From assembly GCF_003385895.1 (NCBI RefSeq), contig NZ_QRDQ01000010.1, positions 62,001 to 126,000 on the forward strand: a DNA stretch of 64,000 nucleotides, given 5' to 3'. Below, piece by piece: positions 8,755 to 15,859 of the stretch. How positions within the stretch are numbered: position 1 is the stretch's first letter; each line of letters begins with the position of its first letter. A model generated the notes under the pieces. The model searched no databases, was not told the origin of the DNA, and saw only the letters and a program-made list of their open reading frames with translations. Both the position numbers and the translations under genes were made by a program. Source of the stretch: Flavobacterium cutihirudinis. Its GTDB lineage: Bacteria; Bacteroidota; Bacteroidia; Flavobacteriales; Flavobacteriaceae.

Positions 8755-9446
8755 GAGACACAAAGAGATGCATTATAATTGATGATGAACCCGCTGCACA
8801 TTATGTTTTAGCCAATTACATCAAGCAAAATCCGCAGTTGGAATTGGTTTTTCAAGGTTATAATGGCATTGAAGCGATGAATTTTCTAAGAGAAAATACT
8901 GTCGACTTAATGTTTCTCGATATTAATATGCCTGAGATTTCAGGAATGGAATTACTTAAGATTTTACCAAATCCTCCCAAAACAATTTTGACAACTGCTT
9001 ATTCAGAATTTGCTCTTGAAAGCTACGATTATGGTGTAATTGATTATTTGCTGAAGCCTATTTATTTTCCAAGGTTTTTAAAAGCGATCGACCGTTTCTT
9101 TTCAATGGATACAACTAAAGCCAAAGAAGAAGAAATTATAAATTCGGTAAGTGTAAAAGTGGACGGCTATTTTATCGATATTGAACTAGATCAACTTTTG
9201 TTTGCTCAGAGTTTTGGGAATTACGTAAAACTTCACACAGCAAAAAGAACGTATCTAGCTTCGATAACCACAACTGAACTGGAAAAATGCCTTCCCGAAA
9301 AAAACTTTATGAGAATACACAAGTCTTACATTGTTGCACTGGATAAAATCGAAGAGACGGAGAAAGATTTTGTGGTTATTAAACAAGAAAAACTTCCAAT
9401 TGGTATTACCTATAAGAGAGAATTATCGGATCGACTTAAGAAGTAG
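8751..9446 (+). CDS. LytTR-family response regulator
   Basis: DNA-binding partner of the upstream kinase (4-nt overlap). The receiver domain (1-120) has the acidic pocket IIDDEP, phospho-acceptor Asp57 in MFLDINMPEISG, Thr in TTAYSEFA and Lys in LLKPIYFP. The C-terminal LytTR domain (about 140-231) shows FAQSFGNYVKLHT and FMRIHKSYIVALDKI. The 231-aa length is standard. Likely targets are direct-repeat LytTR sites near the efflux genes or the PepSY-like gene that follows; I did not find an obvious pair. Confidence 0.93.
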   Translation: MRDTKRCIIIDDEPAAHYVLANYIKQNPQLELVFQGYNGIEAMNFLRENTVDLMFLDINMPEISGMELLKILPNPPKTILTTAYSEFALESYDYGVIDYLLKPIYFPRFLKAIDRFFSMDTTKAKEEEIINSVSVKVDGYFIDIELDQLLFAQSFGNYVKLHTAKRTYLASITTTELEKCLPEKNFMRIHKSYIVALDKIEETEKDFVVIKQEKLPIGITYKRELSDRLKK

Positions 9447-9589
9447 TTATTAATTGTGAGTTATTATTTATGTTGAGATTGCGACTGAGAACTGAGAGAA
9501 AAAAATATAAAAACTAATTTGTTCTTCATTTAAAAGTAGTACTTTTAATACGTTATTTTAGGGAGTATTAATTTGTAAAATGATGAATT

Positions 9590-10063
9590 ATGAAAAATGT
9601 TTTACCAGTTATTCTTTTTTTATGCAGTAGTTTTCTTTTTGCTCAGGAAGGAACAAACATGAAAAAAGTAGTAACACCTCCGGAAAAGGTACGATTTGCT
9701 TTTGAAAAAGAATACCCGGAAAAAACGGCAGTTTGGTCTGAGGAATATGTAGGTGATGATGATGACGAAGTTCGATATGAAGCAAAATTCAACACAGAAA
9801 AGAACGAGAAAGCATTGGCGGTTTATGATAACCTAGGCGTTTTGAAAGCATTTGAATTGCAAATTCCCTTAAAGCAGCTTCCGCTAAAAGCACAGACTTA
9901 TTTGAAGCAAAATTATTCGCCAAAAGCGATTAAAGAAATAGCGATTGTTGTTGATGATAAAAGTAAAACTACTTATGAAGTTGGTGTCGCAAAAGATTCT
10001 AAATTTTATGATGTTGTATTTGACAAAAATGGCGGATTTGATGTCATAATAGAAAAAAATTAA
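9590..10063 (+). CDS. Secreted PepSY-like domain protein
   Basis: 157 aa with a clean signal peptide (MKNVLPVILFLCSSFLFAQ). The rest is a duplicated beta-alpha-beta layout: VRFAFEKEYPEKTAVWSEEY then YEAKFNTEKNEKALAVYDNLG, and LPLKAQTYLKQNYSPKAIKEI then TYEVGVAKDSKFYDVVFDKNG. This two-repeat pattern (helix with Y-P, then strand with Y-x-V) matches the PepSY-like/DUF2874 family common in Bacteroidota periplasm. It follows the LytS/LytTR pair by 143 nt and may be one of its targets. A terminator follows at 10103. Confidence 0.75.
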   Translation: MKNVLPVILFLCSSFLFAQEGTNMKKVVTPPEKVRFAFEKEYPEKTAVWSEEYVGDDDDEVRYEAKFNTEKNEKALAVYDNLGVLKAFELQIPLKQLPLKAQTYLKQNYSPKAIKEIAIVVDDKSKTTYEVGVAKDSKFYDVVFDKNGGFDVIIEKN

Positions 10064-10102
10064 AACAAGCTTACTTACTAATTCAACTATATTCGAAATG
10101 AC

Positions 10103-10140
10103 AAACCCGATAAGTTTTTAAGGCTTATCGGGTTTTGTTT
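10103..10140 (+). terminator. Rho-independent terminator
   Basis: Perfect 12-bp stem AAACCCGATAAG / CTTATCGGGTTT (10103-10114 and 10124-10135) followed by a T-rich tail, 39 nt after the PepSY-like gene. Confidence 0.85.
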
Positions 10141-10156
10141 TTAGTTAATTTTTTTT

Positions 10157-10235
10157 GTTTCAAGTTTCAAGTTTCACGTTCAAACTTGAAACCTGAAACC
10201 TGAAACTTGAAACTTGAAACTTGAAACTTGAAATT
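10157..10235. repeat. Heptameric TTGAAAC repeat forming an inverted repeat
   Basis: GTTTCAAGTTTCAAGTTTC-type copies are followed by several TGAAACT copies in inverse orientation, so the region folds on itself. It ends 3 nt before the stop of the SDR gene at 10238-11002. A shorter copy abuts the stop of the AraC gene (12045-12070). Confidence 0.7.
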
Positions 10236-10237
10236 TT

Positions 10238-11002
10238 TTACAACATCATTCCTCCAGAAACTTCTATTCTTTGTGCATTTATCCATTGTGCATCTTCGGT
10301 ACATAAAAAGGCCACTACACCGCCAATATCATCAGGAAGACCAACTCTTCCTAAAGCCGTTACAGAAGCAATTTGCTGATTCATCTGCTCATTGTCGCGA
10401 ACTACGCCACCGCCAAAATCAGTTTCGATAGCGCCGGGAGCCACTACATTAGCTCTAATTTTTCTAGCACCCAATTCTTTTGCCTGATATTTTGTCAAAG
10501 TTTCTATAGCGCCTTTCATTGAAGCATAAGCGGCGTAACCAGGAAAAGAAAATCTTGCTAAACCAGTAGAAATGTTTACAATTCCTCCGCCATCATTCAT
10601 TACGTTTAATCCTTTTTGAGTTAAGAAAAATGGACCTTTGAATTGAATATTCGTCAACTGATCAAATTCGGCTTCAGTTGTTCCAATAAATGAATTGTGA
10701 ATTCCGATTCCGGCATTGTTCACTAAAAAGTCAAATTTATCGGTTTTGAATGTGTTTTTTAAAACAGTTTTTACGTTTTCAAAAAAAGCATCAAAAGTTC
10801 CTGATTCTGCAACATTAAGCTGTAATGCAGCTGCTTTTTGACCTAAACTTTCAATTTCCGAAACCACAGCGTCTGCTTCTTCTTTTTTGCTGTTGTACGT
10901 GATAATTACATCAAGTCCTTTTTTAGCAATTGCAATTGCCATATTTTTTCCTAAACCTCTGCTACCGCCTGTAACTAGAGCTATTTTTGTATTTACTGCC
11001 AT
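10238..11002 (-). CDS. Short-chain dehydrogenase/reductase (classical SDR)
   Basis: NAD(P)H-dependent oxidoreductase of 254 aa. It shows the Rossmann cofactor motif TGGSRGLG (about residues 11-18), the structural NNAG (LVNNAGIG), catalytic Ser in VNISTGLA and YAAYASMKG giving the Tyr-x-x-x-Lys pair, then APGAIETDF. The ending GG(M)ML is usual for this group. The Arg after Ser in TGGSRG suggests NADP(H) preference. The substrate is unknown. It lies in a block of two SDRs and an AraC regulator on the minus strand, an arrangement seen with stress or xenobiotic response genes. Confidence 0.9.
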   Translation of the reverse strand: MAVNTKIALVTGGSRGLGKNMAIAIAKKGLDVIITYNSKKEEADAVVSEIESLGQKAAALQLNVAESGTFDAFFENVKTVLKNTFKTDKFDFLVNNAGIGIHNSFIGTTEAEFDQLTNIQFKGPFFLTQKGLNVMNDGGGIVNISTGLARFSFPGYAAYASMKGAIETLTKYQAKELGARKIRANVVAPGAIETDFGGGVVRDNEQMNQQIASVTALGRVGLPDDIGGVVAFLCTEDAQWINAQRIEVSGGMML

Positions 11003-11012
11003 GTTATTAATT

Positions 11013-11118
11013 GTGAATTGTTAATTGTGAATGTTCAATTGTAAATGTTCAATTGTAAATTATGAGATGCGAATTCTTGTTTTTTTATAATTCACAATTC
11101 ATAATTTACAATTAATAA
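11013..11118. repeat. Inverted AATTGTGAAT/ATTCACAATT repeats between the SDR genes
   Basis: Copies of AATTGTGAATTGTTAATTG and TTCAATTGTAAATG on the left face TTATAATTCACAATTC and TAATTTACAATTAA on the right, making a large AT-rich hairpin that ends exactly at the stop codon of the SDR gene at 11119. It may serve as that gene's terminator. Confidence 0.6.
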
Positions 11119-11841
11119 TTAATTGTGCATTGCATTAAAATGATTTCTCAAATCTTCTGCGCTTGCATTTAATCTGGTTTCGCTTGTACCGAAAGTTAGT
11201 TCTTGTTTTCCGTCTTTTAATTGTTCGAAAATCGATTCGATAAAACTGCTCACGCTTGGATGTGCGTCGTGAAGACCAATTCCGCCTAAATCAGTATTTA
11301 AGGCTGGTGGAATAATTTCGACTACTTCAATATTTTTAGCTTTTAATAAATGACGAAGCGAAAGTGTAAACGATCTAAAAAACGCTTTTGTAGCCGAATA
11401 AACCGGAACTTTTGCGAAAGGAGAAAAGGCTAACCCAGAAGTTACATTCATCACGGTTTTAAGAGCTGGTAACTGAATAAATAGTGAAGTTAAATGCAGT
11501 GGAGCTTCAATATTGGTGCTGATTTCAGTTTTCATACTTTCGTAAAAATCTGCATCAGTAACCGAAACCCATTTTTGAATTCCCGCATTATTGATCAAAA
11601 CGTTTAAATCAGGATGATTCTCTTTTATCCATTCATAAAGTGCGATTCGTTCCTGTTCTATAGACAAGTCACAAACTTTTGTAATAACAGAAGGAAATTT
11701 TGCTTTTACTTCGTTTAAAACAGATTCTCTTCTACCGCAAATAATTACAGTATTGTTTTCCTGAATAAATCGTTCGGCAAGCCCAAGTCCGATACCGCTT
11801 GCACCGCCGGTAATTAAAATTTTGTTGTTTGATAAATTCAT
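11119..11841 (-). CDS. Short-chain dehydrogenase, DltE-like
   Basis: 240-aa oxidoreductase. Motifs: cofactor-binding TGGASGIGLGLA (about 11-22), NNAG (VLINNAGIQKW), Ser in MNVTSGLAF, and VYSATKAF giving the Tyr-x-x-x-Lys pair, followed by EIIPPALNTDLGG. The C-terminus has no membrane segment. It resembles the DltE/YciK-type SDRs found as accessory oxidoreductases in Bacteroidota. The AraC gene lies upstream on the same strand, separated by about 230 nt that contain a repeat, so independent transcription is likely. Confidence 0.88.
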   Translation of the reverse strand: MNLSNNKILITGGASGIGLGLAERFIQENNTVIICGRRESVLNEVKAKFPSVITKVCDLSIEQERIALYEWIKENHPDLNVLINNAGIQKWVSVTDADFYESMKTEISTNIEAPLHLTSLFIQLPALKTVMNVTSGLAFSPFAKVPVYSATKAFFRSFTLSLRHLLKAKNIEVVEIIPPALNTDLGGIGLHDAHPSVSSFIESIFEQLKDGKQELTFGTSETRLNASAEDLRNHFNAMHN

Positions 11842-12044
11842 CTTTTCGTTCTTTTAATTTGATGAGACAAAGGTAGGAGCGAAGTAGAGTTGGGGAGTTG
11901 TAAATATCAAATAGATGTTTGCGAAATTCAAATCATGATGATTTAAATTCAATTTTTTTAAAGTTCCAAATTCCAAAACTTTGTGGAGCTTCTTGCGGAG
12001 ATCCTTCGTTCCTCGGGATGACAAACTGTATGGTTACAGCTCGT

Positions 12045-12070
12045 AAAACCTGAAACTTGAAACTTGAAAC
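12045..12070. repeat. TGAAACT heptamer repeat (short copy)
   Basis: AAACCTGAAACTTGAAACTT-type sequence, same family as 10157-10235, ending 6 nt before the AraC stop codon. It is preceded by GGAGATCCTTCGTTCCTCGG (11998-12017), another sequence that looks like a dispersed flavobacterial repeat. Confidence 0.6.
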
Positions 12071-12075
12071 AAAAT

Positions 12076-12999
12076 TTAACTCCTGAAAGCAATCGGCGCA
12101 AAAGAAGTTTGTTTTTTAAAGAAATTAGAGAAATGCGCTAATTCTTCGAAACCAAGTGAGTAGGCTATTTCTGAGATATTCCAGTCGGTTTGTTTTAAAA
12201 GTATTTTGGCTTCGTTTGTTAATCGGTTTGTAATTAATTCGGTTGTGGTTTTTCCGGTGTTTTCCTTTAAGACCTTGTTTAAATGATTCACATGAACGGA
12301 TAATCTTTCGGCAAAATCTTTGGCTGTTCTCAATTCCAATCTTTGATTTGGTGATTCTATTGGGAATTGTCTTTCTAATAATTCGGCAAATAAAGAAGAA
12401 ACTCTCGCTGCCGAATTGTGTTTGGAATATAAAGCTGTAATAGGTTGTAATTTTTGACCAAAGTGAATTAACTCAGCCACATAATTTCGAATTAAATCGT
12501 ATTTATAAATATAATCAGAATTAATTTCTTTTTGTATCTTTTTGAAAATCAAAGCAACTTCTTCAACTTCTTCATCAGAAAGCTGAAAAATTGGATAGCC
12601 ATCTGAAGCAAAAATAGGAAGTTCGTCCAGATCAATTCCGCTTTTGCTTTTGGATAAAAATTCGCTCGTAAAAACACAAAATTGGCCACCTTGATTGGTG
12701 TCTTGCGGTAAATAGTTGTAAGGAATTTTTGGTGTAGCAAATAGTAATCCTTGTTTTTCGATTTCGATTACTTTATCGGCATATTCGGCTTTATTGTGGC
12801 CGCGTATCAAACTTATTTTATAATAAGCTCTTCTGTCGTAAGGCATTCCGGGTTTTCCTTTCATACGCTCCAGAAGTTCTTTGATGTCGAAAACATTAAA
12901 ATGCCCGATTTCTTTCTGAATGTCATTTGGTAATAAGGAAGTAGGATCAACAGTTGAGCCTTCGGTAATATCTTGGTAAAATGAATCTAAGGATTTCAT
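12076..12999 (-). CDS. AraC-family transcriptional regulator
   Basis: A cupin-like sensor half (residues about 30-150, with the YYKISLIRGHNKAEY strand) is followed by two C-terminal helix-turn-helix motifs (LSVHVNHLNKVLKENTGKTT and ISEIAYSLGFEELAHFSNFF). I start at the ATG at 12999. The longer frame would begin at a TTG at 13023, but that TTG lies inside TATATTTG (13021-13028 minus), which looks like the -7 promoter box. Length is 307 aa. Its position next to two SDR genes suggests it regulates one or both. Confidence 0.88.
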   Translation of the reverse strand: MKSLDSFYQDITEGSTVDPTSLLPNDIQKEIGHFNVFDIKELLERMKGKPGMPYDRRAYYKISLIRGHNKAEYADKVIEIEKQGLLFATPKIPYNYLPQDTNQGGQFCVFTSEFLSKSKSGIDLDELPIFASDGYPIFQLSDEEVEEVALIFKKIQKEINSDYIYKYDLIRNYVAELIHFGQKLQPITALYSKHNSAARVSSLFAELLERQFPIESPNQRLELRTAKDFAERLSVHVNHLNKVLKENTGKTTTELITNRLTNEAKILLKQTDWNISEIAYSLGFEELAHFSNFFKKQTSFAPIAFRS

Positions 13000-13020
13000 A
13001 TCGTAATGAATTGCGAAATT

Positions 13021-13028
13021 CAAATATA
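13021..13028 (-). promoter_or_regulatory. Candidate -7 box for the AraC gene
   Basis: TATATTTG on the minus strand fits TAnnTTTG, 21 nt ahead of the chosen ATG (12999). No good -33 TTTG is seen, so support is partial. Confidence 0.45.
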
Positions 13029-13051
13029 CGAAAAAAAGTTATTTGGTTTTT

Positions 13052-13197
13052 TGCCACGAAGGCACTAAGGCACAAAGTTTTTTATGTTGTTGTGGAATTT
13101 GATTTGTTTTGCACTCCAATCGTTGAAACCATTGACTGCGTTTTTTCGCATTTGAGGAATTACTTAAAAAACTTTGTGCCTTAGTGCCTTCGTGGCA
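13052..13197. repeat. 32-nt perfect inverted repeat pair
   Basis: Arms 13052-13083 (TGCCACGAAGGCACTAAGGC...) and 13166-13197 are exact reverse complements, separated by 82 nt. They fill the gap between the AraC promoter and the 3' end of the phosphoesterase gene. The core (GAAGGCACTAAGGCA) resembles the 26-nt arms at 20.57/20.70 kb. No transposase is present, so it is a non-autonomous or palindromic element. Confidence 0.8.
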
Positions 13198-13203
13198 GAA
13201 CAA

Positions 13204-13761
13204 TTAAAACAAACTTCCCTGAACAAGTTCAGGTTCTGGATTACTTCCAAAAGGAAAAGAATCAATTACAAAAAACTGTTTTACTTTGGGATCAAATTCT
13301 CTTAGAACAATTTCATTACATTCAAATTGAAGATCAATTGTAGTAAAAATTTCGGAAGCTATTTTAAGATTTTCTGGAGTTAATCGGCGTCCAATTGATA
13401 AGTGCGGAATATCACTTTTATGCTTTAAAGACTTGAATGTTTCATGAGTTTTTTTCATGATGGGCACGAGATTCTTCTTCGATTCTTCGGTTACGCCAAT
13501 AAAAAAAGCACCAGCATTCGGGAAAGAATCAAAATGATTTAAAACAACTTGAAAGGGTGTAAAAGTATCCGAAATTTGAGAAAGTTTTTGTTTGATTGCA
13601 TCAAGTTGCGACTCATCAATTTCAAATTCGCAAATCGTAATATGTGCTTCAGAATTACAGCTGTTGTACCATTTAATTTTAATCCTTAAACGATCTTTTA
13701 GTTCTTTAACAGGCTCAACGAGCGCTTTAGAATAGAATACAACTGAATATGTTTTTTTCAT
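13204..13761 (-). CDS. 2'-5' RNA ligase / 2H phosphoesterase family protein
   Basis: 185 aa with the two H-x-T/S-x motifs that define the 2H fold: HITICEF (about residue 40) and HLSIGRRL (about residue 130). The first half starts YSVVFYSKALVEPVKELKDRL and has the usual ferredoxin-like alternation of strands and helices. Members act on 2'-5' or cyclic phosphodiesters in RNA; the exact substrate here is unknown. It probably shares a transcript with the small protein upstream at 13786, 24 nt away. Confidence 0.82.
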   Translation of the reverse strand: MKKTYSVVFYSKALVEPVKELKDRLRIKIKWYNSCNSEAHITICEFEIDESQLDAIKQKLSQISDTFTPFQVVLNHFDSFPNAGAFFIGVTEESKKNLVPIMKKTHETFKSLKHKSDIPHLSIGRRLTPENLKIASEIFTTIDLQFECNEIVLREFDPKVKQFFVIDSFPFGSNPEPELVQGSLF

Positions 13762-13785
13762 TATTTGAGACTTTAAACAACAAAT

Positions 13786-14100
13786 TTAAAGTTTTCCCTT
13801 CAAATATAATCGATGCATAATTTCCGATTTTAATAAACCGCTTCCACCTCCAAAATGCTCAATTACTTCAACATCTGGCTGATTTTTTAAACAGAAAGAA
13901 GTGAATTCTTTTTCGACATGATCTTCGATTCCGGAGCTCAAAAGAACAATGTCAATTTTGTTGTTTTGAAAGTATTCCTGGGCTTCTTTTTCATTGTTAA
14001 ATGAAACCGCATTCCAGTTTTCATCTGCATTTACAAGGCGCAATAAAATGGCTAAAATGGCTTCGTTTTTTCCGAGTAATAAGAATTCGAGAGTTTTCAT
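13786..14100 (-). CDS. Small receiver-like hypothetical protein (104 aa)
   Basis: Soluble protein whose pattern recalls a response-regulator receiver: MKTLEFLLLGKNEAILAILLRLV, then KIDIVLLSSGIED, then VEVIEHFGGGSGLL. The acidic pocket and phospho-Asp are not conserved (LLSSG instead of LLD), so if related it is a pseudo-receiver. It lies directly upstream of the 2H phosphoesterase gene on the same strand, so they probably form a pair. Confidence 0.6.
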   Translation of the reverse strand: MKTLEFLLLGKNEAILAILLRLVNADENWNAVSFNNEKEAQEYFQNNKIDIVLLSSGIEDHVEKEFTSFCLKNQPDVEVIEHFGGGSGLLKSEIMHRLYLKGKL

Positions 14101-14467
14101 AACGGCTCAATTTTTAAACAAATTTAAAAGTAAAAAACATCTTCCGACTTAATCTAGAATAAGAAATGATTAAGAACTGCGATTTTTGGCTTGTTTACTG
14201 TTTTTTTTAATTTTTTTGTACAACTATTGAAGTTTTAACTAATCTGTTAATCAATTAATTATGGGTAAATGTAGGTTTTAGTGTTTTAAATTAATGCTAA
14301 GATTTTGTTAGAATGAGGAAAACCGTAATGTTTTGTGCAATGTGCATTTTAAATTTGCATCGCAGAAGTTAAGAATTGGGATGTTTTTGCCTTTTTAAAT
14401 ATTTCAAGACTTCTGTAACTACTGTTTTTGGAGAAACTAGTAAGTTGATGAAAATTTGACTAATTCA

Positions 14468-14573
14468 TTTGATCGTGGGTACATTGTATAAATTTGCAAG
14501 AATACAATAAAGTCTAATTTTTATAGGGTTTTTAGATTGGGTTGGATAAACCCGGTTTAAAAACCCTTTTTTA
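14468..14573 (+). ncRNA. Candidate small RNA with its own promoter and terminator
   Basis: The 480-bp gap 14101-14581 has no plausible gene. It contains TTTG (14468-14471), 17 nt, then TAAATTTG (14489-14496), a good Bacteroidota promoter. About 30 nt after it is a hairpin (AGGGTTTTTA 14525-14534 / TAAAAACCCT 14558-14567, with an inner GGGTT/AACCC) and a T tail. The predicted product is about 70 nt with no open reading frame. The hairpin could equally end the opposing esterase gene (stop at 14582), so the RNA is a hypothesis. Confidence 0.4.
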
Positions 14574-14581
14574 TTTAAGAA

Positions 14582-15499
14582 TCAATAATTATGACTTTTT
14601 AGCCATTCTTCACAGTCTTTTGTCCAGTTTTTACTGGTTTTTTCTACTCCTAAACCAAAACCGTGACCACCTGTTTCATATAAATGCAACTCACAATTCA
14701 CTGCATTTTTTTTCAATGCTAAATAATAATTAATGCTGTTTTCCGGAATTACAGCAGTATCATCTGTTGCATGAACCAGGAAAGTTGGAGGTGTTTGAGC
14801 AGTTACTTTTTGTTCGTTAGAAAAGGAATCGATCAATTGTTGCGAAGGATTGTTTCCGAGTAAATTAGTCTGCGATCCTTTATGCGTTACTTCGTTCTGC
14901 ATGGAAATAACAGGATAAATTAAAAGAGAGAAATCTGGTCGAGCACTTACGGTTGAAGTAGTTGCGTATATTTTGTCATTATAATGTGTTGCTAAAGTGG
15001 AGGCCAAATGTCCACCGGCAGAAAATCCAATGGTTCCTATTTTGTTTGGATCAATATTCCATTTTGCTGCATTTTCTCTCACATATCGCATAGCTTCTTG
15101 CGCATCCTGAAGTGGTCCTATGTTTTTGTTTTTCATTATCTGATCACTTGGTAATCTGTATTTTAGGACAAAAGCAGGAATTCCGAGAGTATTTAGCCAC
15201 TTTGCAACTTTTGTGCCTTCTTTCTCAATTGCCAGATGTGAATAACCGCCGCCAGGGAAAATTATAACTGCTGTTTGGTTTGGCTTCTGTGTGTCAGGAA
15301 GAAAAACGCTTAAAGTTGGAATAGTGACCAAACTTGTGCTTTGAACCGCTCCATTTTCTATGATTTCTTTCTCTTTATAATCGGTCGAATGTATTTCGTC
15401 CGGTATTTTATTCCACAATGGTATAATTTGATTTTGGGCGGTTAGTGAGTTGATCATTCCGAAGGCGAGAATTAGAAGTATTTTATTTGAATTTTTCAA
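14582..15499 (-). CDS. Secreted alpha/beta-hydrolase esterase
   Basis: 305 aa with a signal peptide (MKNSNKILLILAFGMINSLT, cleavage near TAQ) and a hydrolase fold: oxyanion-hole GGGYSH, nucleophile elbow GFSAGG (Ser), acid Asp in HATDDTAV, and His in GGHGFG. It resembles the acetyl-esterase-like BD-FAE/Axe group that removes acetyl groups from plant polysaccharides. Next to the hexuronate transporter, it may deacetylate pectin. The start is a TTG: the first in-frame ATG would remove the signal peptide. It is transcribed away from the transporter, with the 360-bp intergenic region between them. Confidence 0.85.
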   Translation of the reverse strand: MKNSNKILLILAFGMINSLTAQNQIIPLWNKIPDEIHSTDYKEKEIIENGAVQSTSLVTIPTLSVFLPDTQKPNQTAVIIFPGGGYSHLAIEKEGTKVAKWLNTLGIPAFVLKYRLPSDQIMKNKNIGPLQDAQEAMRYVRENAAKWNIDPNKIGTIGFSAGGHLASTLATHYNDKIYATTSTVSARPDFSLLIYPVISMQNEVTHKGSQTNLLGNNPSQQLIDSFSNEQKVTAQTPPTFLVHATDDTAVIPENSINYYLALKKNAVNCELHLYETGGHGFGLGVEKTSKNWTKDCEEWLKSHNY

Positions 15500-15720
15500 T
15501 TGTAAAATGATTTAGTTACAAATTTAATTTAAAAACAGTATTAGAATGTAATTTGAAAAGACCAATTACATTGATTTTTCAAAGCTATTTTGATACCAAA
15601 TATTGATGAATATATCGTTTATTAGTTTTAACAAATATATTGTTTAATATGTAATTTTGATTGCAAATTTTTATATGATGTGTTTATTTGGATGAATAAA
15701 ATAATTTTATATATAATTTT

Positions 15721-15751
15721 TTTGGTTTATTAAGATTAAAAACTATATTTG
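15721..15751 (+). promoter_or_regulatory. Promoter of the hexuronate transporter gene
   Basis: TTTG (15721-15724), 19 nt, TATATTTG (15744-15751), a full match to the Bacteroidota sigma-ABfr pattern. The LacI-type operator begins at its last base. The rest of the 360-bp gap between esterase and transporter is AT-rich with no further structure that I can support. Confidence 0.7.
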
Positions 15752-15765
15752 TGCAATCGATTACA
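15752..15765. promoter_or_regulatory. LacI-type operator (exuT)
   Basis: TGCAATCGATTACA, a 14-bp near-palindrome with central CG, typical of LacI/GalR-family operators. It is placed directly downstream of the -7 box, where a bound repressor would block initiation. It is identical to the site at 17472-17485 and one base off the perfect site at 27219-27232. Confidence 0.75.
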
Positions 15766-15859
15766 TTTTGTTGTTTTTAAAGTTTTAAAATTTGGCAGTA
15801 AAATTTTTAGAATTAAGAAGAGTCAGAATAGTTAAATAAAAAAAAGAATATCCTAAACC

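Noticed and set aside
12999..13023. TTG start giving eight more residues to the AraC regulator
   Set aside because: The TTG is part of TATATTTG, a probable -7 promoter box; the ATG at 12999 is better.
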